Shown in pieces: positions 36,180-44,832 of a DNA stretch of 64,000 bases (position 1 is its first letter; every line of letters begins with the position of its first letter). The DNA comes from Anaerolineae bacterium (GTDB taxonomy: Bacteria > Chloroflexota > Anaerolineae > Aggregatilineales > Aggregatilineaceae), in NCBI GenBank assembly GCA_027494015.1, contig JAOSJP010000001.1:839061-903060 (forward strand), in the 5' to 3' direction. Both the position numbers and the translations under genes were made by a program. The notes under the pieces were generated by a model. The model was given only the letters and a program-made list of their open reading frames with translations, did no database searches and had not been told where the DNA came from.

Positions 36180-37643
36180 TCAGCGCAGCCGCCACCGCGC
36201 CCTCCCAACCTCCACCCACACGGGGCGCGGCGCTCCCTCTGCCACCAGGATCACCGGCGAGCCTTCCACCACCACCGCGCCGTCTGCGTCGGGCAGCGCG
36301 CCGGGCGCTTCCAGCACGTACCACCACCCTGCAACGCCCGGCACGCGAGCGGGCGTTTGCCCGTGCTCCGACCCGAACATGCCCACGCGTGTGGCGAGCG
36401 TATCGCCGTCCCGCCCCGCCACGTGGAAGCGCACCGGGTCGGCCTCGCGCGCCCACATCACGTACACGGTGCGTCCGGGCTGTTCCAGCGTCACCAGCGA
36501 GGAGCGGTCGCTGTAACGCCACTGGGCGCGCAGCGTCCCCTCGAAAACGCGAATCACCATCTGGTACGTCTCAAAGGCGGGGCGGCGCGTGCCATCCCAG
36601 CGCACCAATCCCCACGGCTCGGTCACGCCCGGCACGAAGTGATCGTCGTACAGCCGGTACACGGCAAAACGCTCAACCCCCGCCGCCAGGCTGAGCGCCG
36701 CCGCCTGCACCAGGTAGTCGGCCTGCTGCCGCAGGGTCACGGAAAAGGCCGGGTGGGGCGGCGTTGGCGCGCGCGGGTCGTGCGAGGGGCGGGCGTTCGT
36801 CTCCGCCACCCAGACGGGCTTGCCCTGCAGGTTGTAGTGCCACAGCAAGCCCTTCGTCTCGACGATCACATTCCACACGTTGCTCGTGCTGAAGTAAGTG
36901 TGCACCATCAGCACGTCGAAGAAGAAGCCGTGTTCGTAGGCTGCGGGGTCCTGTGCCGCCACGTCCAGCAGCCGCTTGAGATAGGGCGCGCGTCCGGCAG
37001 CTTTGTCAGTCCACCAGGCCATCCCCGCCATGTGGATCACCGCATCCGGGTTCACCGACTTTGCCGCCAGATAGGCCACCTTGAGCATCTGGTAATAGTC
37101 TTCGACCCCGCCATCGAACTCGTACCAGCTCAGCTCGCCAGGGCGGATGTCCGGCTCGTTGTAGATGATCCAGTGCCGGATGTCCCACGTCTCTCCATAG
37201 TAGGTCACTGCCCGGCGCACAAACGCCGCCCAGTAGTTGCCCGGATCATCAATCGGCAGGTCGAGGCCGAAGGGCGGCGCGCCTAGCTCGTGGATCGCCG
37301 AGGCCCAGCGCGGCGTGTTCTTGAGCAGCCCCACCACTTCCCGTCCGCTCTCCTGCGCTGCGCGCAGCCACTCGTCGGGGATCACCTCGGTTCGGAACTC
37401 GTCGGGGCCGTTGGGCTGGAACTGCGCCCACTCGAAGATGATGCGCTCCCAGCCCGCGCCGAGCGCGCGCGCGTCGTCCGGGCGGTAGTACGCCTCCACA
37501 ACGCCGAAGCGAGACGGCTCGACGCGCGCGGCCTCCGGGGCCGGGCCGCTCGCCAGCGCCGTCCAGACGGGGATCGTCAGCAGCGCCACGATCAGCGCGG
37601 CAAGCGCGCGGCGGCGAAAGCCAGGATGTGGAAAAGGCGACAT
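36180..37643 (-). CDS. exported GH-A clan glycoside hydrolase-like protein (GH39/GH5-type)
   Basis: A 487-residue protein with a signal peptide or membrane anchor (RRALAALIVALLTIPVWTAL). The barrel contains FEWAQFQPNG, IRHWIIYNEPDIRPG with the acid/base Glu of the NEP motif, and GKPVWVAETNARPSHDP with a candidate nucleophile Glu, which is the spacing of clan GH-A enzymes. A beta-rich C-terminal domain follows. The ATG at 37643 is preferred to a TTG at 37667. It lies 76 nt after the oppC-like gene and is probably in the same operon, suggesting that it processes a glycan whose products the transporter imports. A related protein lies at 59940-61661. Confidence 0.75.
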   Translation of the reverse strand: MSPFPHPGFRRRALAALIVALLTIPVWTALASGPAPEAARVEPSRFGVVEAYYRPDDARALGAGWERIIFEWAQFQPNGPDEFRTEVIPDEWLRAAQESGREVVGLLKNTPRWASAIHELGAPPFGLDLPIDDPGNYWAAFVRRAVTYYGETWDIRHWIIYNEPDIRPGELSWYEFDGGVEDYYQMLKVAYLAAKSVNPDAVIHMAGMAWWTDKAAGRAPYLKRLLDVAAQDPAAYEHGFFFDVLMVHTYFSTSNVWNVIVETKGLLWHYNLQGKPVWVAETNARPSHDPRAPTPPHPAFSVTLRQQADYLVQAAALSLAAGVERFAVYRLYDDHFVPGVTEPWGLVRWDGTRRPAFETYQMVIRVFEGTLRAQWRYSDRSSLVTLEQPGRTVYVMWAREADPVRFHVAGRDGDTLATRVGMFGSEHGQTPARVPGVAGWWYVLEAPGALPDADGAVVVEGSPVILVAEGAPRPVWVEVGRARWRLR

Positions 37644-37718
37644 GGCTGTTCCGTCGTGTGCGTGCAAAGGCTGTCAGCGACTCGCTGCTTTGCGGGGCAG
37701 AATCTTCACCGCAACCGC

Positions 37719-38621
37719 TCAGCGCCGGTAGAGCATGGGGTCAAAGGCGTCGCGCAGCCCATCGCCGACGAAGTTGAAGGCCAGCACAATGATGCTGATC
37801 AGCACGCCGGGCACCGTCCACATCCACCAGGCGGTCAGCATCCAGGCTTTGGCGTCCTCCAGCATATTGCCCAGGCTGGCGTCCGGGGGCGGCACACCCA
37901 GGCCAATGTAGCTCAGCGCCGACTCGCTCAGGATGGCCGACGGCACCACCAGCGTCGCCGCCACGACAATGGGGGCCAGCGCGTTGGGCAGCAGGTGCGC
38001 CAGCACCATCTGGCGCGGAGACACGCCAATCGCGTGCGCGGCCAGCACAAAATCGCTCTCTTTGAGCGCCAGGAACTCGGCGCGCACCAGCCGTGCCACA
38101 TCCATCCAGCTAAAGAAGCCCAGGATCAGGATGATGTTCCAGATGCTCGGCTCCAGAATGGCATTCAGCGCCAGAAACAGGATGAAGCTGGGCACTGAGA
38201 GGAAGACATCCACCACGCGCATGGACACGTTATCCACCAGCCCGCCCGCGTAACCGGCCAGCGCCCCCACCAGGACACCCACGCTGATGCTGATCAGCAT
38301 AGCCAGGAAGCCCACTCCCAACGACACGCGCATCCCGTACAGCGCGCGCGAAAAGAGGTCGCGGTTGTAATTATCCGTGCCGAAGGGGTGCCCGGCGCTG
38401 GGCGGTTGGGGAGTCCCACGCGGCACCAGCGGGTTGCGCGGATCAATATCATTGGGATTGTACGGCGCCAGCACCTCGGCGAATACCGCCGTCGCCCCCA
38501 GCGCGATCAGCAGCGCCAGGCTGAACACGGCGAGACGATGCCGCCGAAAGTTGCGCCAGGTGAGCCGCCACAGGCTCTCCTGGCGAGGCATGCCGGTAAG
38601 CTGAACAGTCTGCTCATTCAT
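37719..38621 (-). CDS. peptide/nickel-type ABC transporter permease (OppC/DppC-like)
   Basis: A 300-residue membrane protein. It has an N-terminal cytoplasmic segment, FRRHRLAVFSLALLIALGAT, then six predicted helices with the permease EAA-type loop VRAEFLALKESDFVLAAHAI and GVSPRQMVLAHLLPNALAPI. HPFGTDNYNRDLFSRALYGM is the typical DppC periplasmic motif. It overlaps the end of the upstream permease by 8 nt. With the OppB-like protein it forms the channel of a class-C binding-protein-dependent importer. No ATPase gene is present in the cluster. Confidence 0.9.
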   Translation of the reverse strand: MNEQTVQLTGMPRQESLWRLTWRNFRRHRLAVFSLALLIALGATAVFAEVLAPYNPNDIDPRNPLVPRGTPQPPSAGHPFGTDNYNRDLFSRALYGMRVSLGVGFLAMLISISVGVLVGALAGYAGGLVDNVSMRVVDVFLSVPSFILFLALNAILEPSIWNIILILGFFSWMDVARLVRAEFLALKESDFVLAAHAIGVSPRQMVLAHLLPNALAPIVVAATLVVPSAILSESALSYIGLGVPPPDASLGNMLEDAKAWMLTAWWMWTVPGVLISIIVLAFNFVGDGLRDAFDPMLYRR

Positions 38622-39585
38622 AGCGGATGCGCGGGTCTGCCCAGTGGTAAGCGAGATCGGCCAGGAAGTTGCCCAGGACGATGAAGATGGCGGAGATCAT
38701 CGTGACGCCCATGATCACCGGGTAGTCGCGGCGCAGCGCCGCATTCACCGCCAGACGTCCCATGCCAGGCCATCCGAACACGTACTCGATGATGAATGCC
38801 CCCGACACAAGCTGTGGAATGGACAGCCCGCCCAGGGTGATCATGGGCAGCAGCGCGTTGCGCAGGGCGTGCAGGCCCAGCACGCGCCGCTCGCGCGCTC
38901 CTTTGGCGCGCGCGGTACGGATATAGTCCTGGGTCAGCACATTGAGCAGGCTTGAGCGCTGGTAGCGCGCCCAGCGGGCAATGGAGGCCGCGCTGAGGGC
39001 GGTCGCCGGCAAGACGAGATGCTCGGCCACGTCCGTCACGGCGCGCAGCCCGCTATACTGCTCGCGCACGTTGTGCATCCCCGTAGACGGCAGCCAGCGC
39101 AGCTCTACGGCGAAGAACTGTATCAGGAACAGGGCCACCACGAACCCCGGCACGCTCAACCCCACAAACGACAGGAAGGTGATCACATAGTCCAGCAGCG
39201 TATAGCGATACACGGCGGACAGAATGCCGACAGGGATCGAGATGACGATGGTCACCAGCAGAGATGTCAGGCCCAGCAGCAGCGTGTTGGGCAGCCGCTC
39301 GCCAATCTCGTCCGCGACCGGGCGCCGCCCGGAGAGCGAAAACCCCAGATCGCCCTGGACAGCGTTCACCAGCCAGCGCACGTACTGCACGGGCAGCGGA
39401 TCGTCCATCCCCAGGTCTGCGCGCAGCCGCGCCAGGTCTTCGGCGGTGGGCGGCGGCTTGTTCGGGTCAATGTAGACGACCGTCGGATCGCCGGGCGCAA
39501 GCCGGATGATCAGAAAAGCCAGGATAGAGATCCCGATCAGCAGCGGAATCATCTGGACAATGCGGTGCACAAGATAGCGGGTCAT
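38614..39585 (-). CDS. peptide/nickel-type ABC transporter permease (OppB/DppB-like)
   Basis: A 323-residue permease. It begins MTRYLVHRIVQMIPLLIGIS with RLAPGDPTVVYIDPNKPP after the first helix, as in DppB/OppB. The EAA loop is ARYQRSSLLNVLTQDYIRTA followed by RAKGARERRVLGLHALRNAL. The C terminus has VFGWPGMGRLAVNAALRRDY. It lies 87 nt downstream of the substrate-binding protein gene. Solute specificity is set by the binding protein and cannot be read from the permease. Confidence 0.9.
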   Translation of the reverse strand: MTRYLVHRIVQMIPLLIGISILAFLIIRLAPGDPTVVYIDPNKPPPTAEDLARLRADLGMDDPLPVQYVRWLVNAVQGDLGFSLSGRRPVADEIGERLPNTLLLGLTSLLVTIVISIPVGILSAVYRYTLLDYVITFLSFVGLSVPGFVVALFLIQFFAVELRWLPSTGMHNVREQYSGLRAVTDVAEHLVLPATALSAASIARWARYQRSSLLNVLTQDYIRTARAKGARERRVLGLHALRNALLPMITLGGLSIPQLVSGAFIIEYVFGWPGMGRLAVNAALRRDYPVIMGVTMISAIFIVLGNFLADLAYHWADPRIRYE

Positions 39586-39672
39586 GCCACCACTGCCACC
39601 TGATCAAGATGCGATAGCAAGCCGGGGACGATGCTCCGTCCCCGGCAACCTGCGTTGGGCAGAAAACCGCCC

Positions 39673-41328
39673 CTAGTTCTGGTAGATGCGCTCTGGATGG
39701 CGGAAGTTGGTGCCGATGGAGATGTCCAGAATCGCGTCCTCGATGTTGAAGCGGCTGCTGATCACGGCTGGCTCGGTTTGGCGGTAGAGCGGCAGGGTCG
39801 GCAGCTCTTCCCACAGAATGGCCTCGATCTGCTCGTAGAGGGCCATGCGCGTAGCGAAGTCGGACTCGATGCGCGCCTGCTCGAAGAGGGCGTTCACCTC
39901 TTCGTTGCGATAGTTCGGGATATTGGGGCCGAGCGCGTCGGTCCACATGTAGAAGTTGGCGTAGCTGTTGGGTTCGGGGCCGATGACGCTCCAGCCGGAG
40001 GTCATGACCTCGAAGGGTTTGTCCACCTTGCGTTCCTGGTAGATTTGCTCGACCATGGTCGAGAGATCGCGCAGCTCAAGCTCCGTCTGAACCCCGATGT
40101 CCGTCCAGAAGGCCTGCACGGCCACGGCGAACTTCGAGTAGTCGCGGAAGCCGCCGGCGAATGAGAGGATGGTGATCACCCACGGCTCGCCATTGACATC
40201 GCGGATACCATCGCCATCGGTGTCGCTGATGCCCGCCTCGTCCAGCAACTGCCCGGCCCTTTCGGGATCGTAGTCATAGCCGCCCAGCTTGTCCTGGCGA
40301 TAGAAGGGCACCGTGTGGTCGAAGTGCGAGTTGTGCACCACGCCATACCCCTGGCGCGCGATGTCCACGACTGCCTGCCGGTCAATGGCGATCATCAGCG
40401 CCTGGCGCACGCGCACATCCTGGAACTTGGGATTGGCCAGATTGAAGAACATCTGGAACAGGCTGTCCTGCTCGGCCACAGAGATGGTGAAATCGGGGTT
40501 GTTCTCCAGGGCTGCCACCGACGCGCCCGGCACGCCAGGCAGGAAGTCCACTTCGCCGGTCTGCAGCGCCGCCACCTGCGCCTGTTCGTCGGGGATGATG
40601 CGGAAGATCAGGCGGTCAATGCACGGACGGCCCCGGAAGTAATTCTCGTTCGCTTCCAGGACGATGCTCTCGGCGGTGTTCCATTCGACGATCTTGAACG
40701 GCCCAGAGCCGATAGGCGCGCGGTTGAAGGGGCCTTCGCGCAGGTCCTGCCCCTCAAGGGCGTGCTTGGGCACAATCGGCACGCTGATATCGGTGAAGAA
40801 GGAGGCATTCGGCGCGTTGAGGGTGGCCACCACCGTGTAGTTGTCCGCCGCCTCGAACTGGATCGGCTCGCCGCCCTGCATGAAGCGAGGCCGGAACGGC
40901 GCAATGTCTTCCTCGGAGGTCTGGATGGTCTGGAAGGTGTAGACCACGTCCTCAGCCGTCAGTTCCTGGCCGTCGTGCCACAGGACGCCCTGGTGCAGGT
41001 GGAAAGTCCAGGTCAGCCCATCGTCGCTGACTTCCCAGCTTTCGGCCAGGTCACCCTTGATCTCGGTGCCCCAGTTCTCGCCGCCCAATGTCAGAGGGTT
41101 GAAGATGAATGAGAGGACCGATACCGATGCGCCATCGTTGGCGTAGATGCCGTTCAGGCTCACGGGGTCGTCCGTGATGGCGGTGATGAGCGTCCCCCCC
41201 GTTGAGGGGCACGCAAAGTCATCGGCCTGCGCGGCAGCGGGCGTTGCCCGCGAGAAAGGAACTACCCCCGCCGCAGCAACAACCAGCAAGCTGAGGGTCA
41301 CAATACCTGCAAACAGTCTGTACCGCAT
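39673..41328 (-). CDS. ABC transporter substrate-binding protein, family 5 (peptide/oligosaccharide type)
   Basis: A 551-residue extracytoplasmic protein with a signal peptide (MRYRLFAGIVTLSLLVVAAA). The family-5 fold is clear: LITAITDDPVSLNGIYAND, DLAESWEVSDDGLTWTFHLH, GVLWHDGQELTAEDVVYTFQ and FMDIDRQAVVD-like VRVRQALMIAIDRQAVVDIA. There is no lipobox Cys at the signal peptide end, so attachment may be by another means. AAGGAGG lies 6 nt before the ATG at 41328. Family-5 proteins bind peptides, nickel or oligosaccharides. The neighbouring glycoside hydrolase, SIS and ROK genes favour an amino sugar or glycopeptide. Confidence 0.9.
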   Translation of the reverse strand: MRYRLFAGIVTLSLLVVAAAGVVPFSRATPAAAQADDFACPSTGGTLITAITDDPVSLNGIYANDGASVSVLSFIFNPLTLGGENWGTEIKGDLAESWEVSDDGLTWTFHLHQGVLWHDGQELTAEDVVYTFQTIQTSEEDIAPFRPRFMQGGEPIQFEAADNYTVVATLNAPNASFFTDISVPIVPKHALEGQDLREGPFNRAPIGSGPFKIVEWNTAESIVLEANENYFRGRPCIDRLIFRIIPDEQAQVAALQTGEVDFLPGVPGASVAALENNPDFTISVAEQDSLFQMFFNLANPKFQDVRVRQALMIAIDRQAVVDIARQGYGVVHNSHFDHTVPFYRQDKLGGYDYDPERAGQLLDEAGISDTDGDGIRDVNGEPWVITILSFAGGFRDYSKFAVAVQAFWTDIGVQTELELRDLSTMVEQIYQERKVDKPFEVMTSGWSVIGPEPNSYANFYMWTDALGPNIPNYRNEEVNALFEQARIESDFATRMALYEQIEAILWEELPTLPLYRQTEPAVISSRFNIEDAILDISIGTNFRHPERIYQN

Positions 41329-41394
41329 ATGCGTCCTCCTTGGCGTTAGATAGGCTAGGCGTTTCTGACGATGAATGGGGTGAGGCTCTCCCAA

Positions 41395-42855
41395 TCAGAG
41401 TGGGATGGACACCAAGTATATACCACACAGGCAGCGATTCAAAGAAAATGTAAGAGAGGTGAGCATTGCATAATGGGGACGAAATGCCTGAACCGCAGAA
41501 GTAAGCTCAGAGACCATTTGAGAAGTATGCTCCCCCACCCGAAACCCCTCCCCAATGGAGGGGGGGCTCTGGTTTACGCTCACTCTCCCTCCCCCTCGGT
41601 GGGGGGGCTCAGGGGGCCACAGGCAGGCCCACGGCTTCTCCGTAAGGAATGAAGAGGCGGGTAGCCGTGCGGCCACCTCACCCCGCCCGGCGCTGAAGCG
41701 TCGCCGCCCCCCCGGCGCGGAGGGAGGTCCAATTTCTCCGCTGGCGGGGAAAGGGGGGGGGGGAGGGGGGCCAGTCAGACAACCGCGCGCCTGTTTCCGC
41801 CCTGATGTATAGCGCGTCACCGTCACTTTGGTCAGGCCGCGCGGACGGTCTACCTCATGCCCCTTGACCAGCGCCAGGCGCATGGCGAAGACCTGCCCGT
41901 GCACCACCGCCGCGATTGGCGTCAGCCATTCGGGCATGTCGGCGGGCAGGCGCATGGCGTGCTGGGCATGGGCGAAGGCCGCTTCCTCGTTGGAGATGAC
42001 CAGCAGCTCCGCGCCCCTGTCGTGCAGTTGGTCGAGCAGATCGAGCAGCGCGGGCAGCGTCTTGCCCGCCGGCGCGATGACGATGACCGGAAAGCCGCGA
42101 TCAATGACGGCGATGGGGCCGTGCCGGAAGTCCGCCTCGCTGTAGGAGTCGCCCGTAATGTAACATAATTCTTTGACTTTGAGATTGATCTCGAAAGCAG
42201 TGGCGTAGTTGTAGCCGCGCCCGATGGTGGCGAAGGCGTCCATGTAACGGTAGCGCTCCACCCAGGCCGGCCCCGCCAGCGGCGAAGCGATATGCTCGGT
42301 GAGCGTCTGCGCCACGTAACCGGGCAGACGGGCTAGCGCCGCGCGCAGCGCATCATCGTCCACCAGCGCCGTGACCAGCATGGCGATGGCGGTGAGCTGC
42401 GCCGTGTAGGTCTTGGTCGCGGCGACGCTCAATTCCGGCCCGGCCAGCAGCGGCAGATGATAGGCCGCCGTCTGCGCGATGGGCGACTGCGCGTCGTTGG
42501 TGATGCCGACAGTCAGCGCGCCTTGCTCGCGGGCGTCGGCGAGCACCTGGCGGATGTCTTCGCCGCGCCCCGACTGCGAGATGCCGATCACCAATGCGCG
42601 CGAGAAATTGGGTGGGGTCTGATAGAGCGTGTGCAGCGAGGGTGTGGCCAGCGCGACGGGCAGCCGCGCCTGCGCCCCGAAGAGATACTGGGCGTAGCGG
42701 GCCGCGTTGTCCGACGTGCCGCGCGCGGCGATGCAGATGAAAGCCGGGGCGAACTCGCGAATGGCGGCGGCGATCTGCCGGGCGGTGGCGCTCTCTTCGC
42801 TCAGCAGGCGCTGCAGCACGACGGGCTGCTCGGCGATTTCCTGGTCGAGGTACAT
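41395..42855 (-). CDS. SIS-domain sugar isomerase/deaminase (GlmS C-domain-like) with a repeat-derived tail
   Basis: Residues 1-348 form a double-SIS protein as in GlmS isomerase domains, AgaS or FrlB: EIAEQPVVLQRLLSEE, ARGTSDNAARYAQYLFGAQA, GISQSGRGEDIRQVLADARE, KTYTAQLTAIAMLVTALVDD, GRGYNYATAFEINLKVKELC and SEADFRHGPIAVI, ending RPRGLTKVTVTR. Family members normally end there. Here the frame continues for about 137 codons through dispersed repeats (including GPPPPPPFPASGEIGPPSAP) to 41395, implying loss of the natural stop. AAAGGA lies 7 nt before the ATG. As first gene of the ABC/GH/ROK/PIG-L cluster it probably isomerises or deaminates an amino-sugar phosphate. Confidence 0.8.
   Translation of the reverse strand: MYLDQEIAEQPVVLQRLLSEESATARQIAAAIREFAPAFICIAARGTSDNAARYAQYLFGAQARLPVALATPSLHTLYQTPPNFSRALVIGISQSGRGEDIRQVLADAREQGALTVGITNDAQSPIAQTAAYHLPLLAGPELSVAATKTYTAQLTAIAMLVTALVDDDALRAALARLPGYVAQTLTEHIASPLAGPAWVERYRYMDAFATIGRGYNYATAFEINLKVKELCYITGDSYSEADFRHGPIAVIDRGFPVIVIAPAGKTLPALLDLLDQLHDRGAELLVISNEEAAFAHAQHAMRLPADMPEWLTPIAAVVHGQVFAMRLALVKGHEVDRPRGLTKVTVTRYTSGRKQARGCLTGPPPPPPFPASGEIGPPSAPGGRRRFSAGRGEVAARLPASSFLTEKPWACLWPPEPPHRGGGRVSVNQSPPSIGEGFRVGEHTSQMVSELTSAVQAFRPHYAMLTSLTFSLNRCLCGIYLVSIPL
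41535..41780. repeat. Dispersed repeats with an 11-G run inside the SIS gene tail
   Basis: CCTCCCCAATGGAGGGGGGG, CTCCCTCCCCCTCGGTGGGG, CACCTCACCCCGCCCGGCGC and a run of 11 G (41753-41763) followed by AGGGGGG occupy the region that encodes the unusual tail of the SIS protein. Confidence 0.65.
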
Positions 42856-42896
42856 GGGGTCATCCTTTCGGTGTGCTCACCAGTGCTTCGCCCGGC

Positions 42897-44573
42897 TCAC
42901 AGGTCTTCTTCGCCGGGCGGGAATAGCCTGCTCACGCAGGGGCGTTGCTCCGCTGCGCCCAGCCGTTTGCCGGTGGACTGCAAGTATACCGCCTTGCGGC
43001 GGGGGGGAACCGCTCTCTTGCGCCCCTGCCTGACCTCCTCGGCCCGATGCGCGCGCCGCGTCTGGGCGAGATTCCACAGGGCGAAGGCGGCGAACGAGAG
43101 CGCATAGGTGGCGAAATAGGGGGCCAGCGCGGGCAGCCGGGCCAGGGCAATCCCCAGCCCGCCAAGCGCGTAAGCAGCCAGGGCCAGCTCGCCCAGGGTG
43201 ATGCGGTCGGCGGGCAGCGCGTAGCGGCTGCGCGCCCAGCCCGCGCCCGTCGCGCTGAACTTGGGCGTGCGCTTGAACTCGCGCGCCGCCCGCGAGCCGG
43301 TCAGCGCGTCCAGCACGCCGGCGCTGTTGTTGAGCACGACCGCCACGCCGATCACCCCCTGGACAGGCATGAACAGCAGGCGGCGCGGCCAGTCCGGGTA
43401 CAGCGCGCGCTGCGCCAGGATCATCATCAGCGGCGGGATGAGGCCCACCGCGCCGAGCGGCCCCAGGTTCGGCAGGCGGGCGAACACGCCCCCGGCGATG
43501 AGCGGCGGCGTCAGCAGAAAGGTCAGCAGGATGAGCGGCTGCACGGCATACTGGCCCAGGTGCATCAGCCCCATGAATCGCTGCCAGGGCGCGTAGCGCC
43601 GCGCGCGCAGCAGCGGCACCGCGTGGCGCAGCAGGTTCTGCGTCATGCCGGTCGCCCAGCGCCGCTGCTGCAGCTTGTACGCCTGCACCTGCGGAGTCAG
43701 CTCGCCCGGCGCGGCCACCTCCGGCAGGTAGGTGAAGCGCCAGCCGCGCAGCAGCGCCCGGTACGACAGGTCGAGGTCTTCGGTCAGCGTGGCAGCAGAC
43801 CAGCCGCCCGCGTCGCGCAGCGCAGAAACGCGCCACACGCCGCCCGACCCGTTCATGGACATGGGCAGCCCGCCCCGGCTGCGCGCGATCTGCTCGATGA
43901 CGAAATGGCCATCGGTGCTCAGCGCCTGGGCGCGCGTGAGGAGGTTATCCGCTGCGTTGAGATGGCTCCAGCGCGTCTGCACCAGGGCCAGCCGCGCGTC
44001 CGCCGCGAAGCGCGGCATTGCCCGCCGCAGCAAGTCCGGCGGCGGGACGAAATCGGCGTCGAAGATGGCGACGAACGGCGTGGTGACCTGCTCCAGCCCA
44101 TAGGCCAGCGCCCCGGCCTTGTAACCGCTGCGCGTCGGGTGGCGCAGCAGGGTCATCGGCGGCGCGTCCCGTCCCTGCCAGGCGCTGATGGCCTGGCGCA
44201 GCAGGCGCGTCGTCTCGTCGGTCGAGTCGTCAATGATCTGGATGTGCAGCCGGTCGCGCGGGTAATCCAGGCGGGCGCAGGCGGCGATCAGTCGCTCGAC
44301 AACGTGCGCCTCGTTGTAGATCGGAAGCTGGATCGTCACCGGGGGGAAGGCGTCGAGTGGCTCTGCCTCAATGCACCCATCCCGTAGGGGCGGGTTTGCA
44401 AACCCGCCCCTACAAGCCGTCACCAGCCGCCCTCGCCGGGACTCCTGCCAGCGCGCCCGCAGATAGAGCACGATCAGCACGCCGAAGCTACCCACGAACA
44501 CCGCAAGCAGCACGACGGCGACCAGATAGAGGCCCGCCGCCAACACCAACAGCGTTTCGAGCACGAAGTCCAC
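42897..44573 (-). CDS. membrane glycosyltransferase, GT2 cellulose/glucomannan synthase-like
   Basis: A 558-residue enzyme. An N-terminal membrane segment (VLAAGLYLVAVVLLAVFVGS) is followed by a GT2 domain with TIQLPIYNEAHVVERLI, FDADFVPPPDLLRRA, TEDLDLSYRALLRGWRF and LQQRRWATGM, i.e. the D, DxD, TED and Q(Q/R)xRW motifs of processive glycosyltransferases, then C-terminal membrane helices. It should make a beta-linked polysaccharide at the membrane. The GTG at 44573 follows AGGA by 7 nt; an ATG at 44600 lacks a site. A perfect 30-bp palindromic repeat lies in frame at about residues 54-64 (ACRGGFANPPLR), between the membrane segment and the catalytic domain. The last about 20 residues are also repeat-derived. 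Confidence 0.85.
   Translation of the reverse strand: MDFVLETLLVLAAGLYLVAVVLLAVFVGSFGVLIVLYLRARWQESRRGRLVTACRGGFANPPLRDGCIEAEPLDAFPPVTIQLPIYNEAHVVERLIAACARLDYPRDRLHIQIIDDSTDETTRLLRQAISAWQGRDAPPMTLLRHPTRSGYKAGALAYGLEQVTTPFVAIFDADFVPPPDLLRRAMPRFAADARLALVQTRWSHLNAADNLLTRAQALSTDGHFVIEQIARSRGGLPMSMNGSGGVWRVSALRDAGGWSAATLTEDLDLSYRALLRGWRFTYLPEVAAPGELTPQVQAYKLQQRRWATGMTQNLLRHAVPLLRARRYAPWQRFMGLMHLGQYAVQPLILLTFLLTPPLIAGGVFARLPNLGPLGAVGLIPPLMMILAQRALYPDWPRRLLFMPVQGVIGVAVVLNNSAGVLDALTGSRAAREFKRTPKFSATGAGWARSRYALPADRITLGELALAAYALGGLGIALARLPALAPYFATYALSFAAFALWNLAQTRRAHRAEEVRQGRKRAVPPRRKAVYLQSTGKRLGAAEQRPCVSRLFPPGEEDL
44384..44413. repeat. 30-bp palindrome inside the GT2 coding sequence
   Basis: An exact copy of the GTAGGGGCGGGTTTG palindrome lies within the open frame of the glycosyltransferase and adds about ten residues without interrupting it. 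The same palindrome is intergenic at 14635 and 35931. Confidence 0.85.
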
Positions 44574-44832
44574 ACACCCGTCCTGACAAGACGCCCGCAT
44601 CTCAACGCGGGCGGGTGGCTGAACCTTACCCCGCGCGGCGCGTTTTGACAACCGGCGCAACGCCAGATTCCACCAATTCTGGCGCACTGCGGAACCTTTG
44701 GGCCGCGAGCAACGTCTATATTCCGGCAGGTAATCGCACGGCAGGCAGTGGTATCGGCGTGCAGTGCGGGGCAGCAATGCCTGCTAGGATGATCCCATGT
44801 GTCCGCTTGGAGTATGTCTGAGGAGTAACACA

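Noticed and set aside
41371..41652. 93-codon plus-strand frame over the SIS tail
   Set aside because: It is composed of dispersed repeats and has no conserved features.
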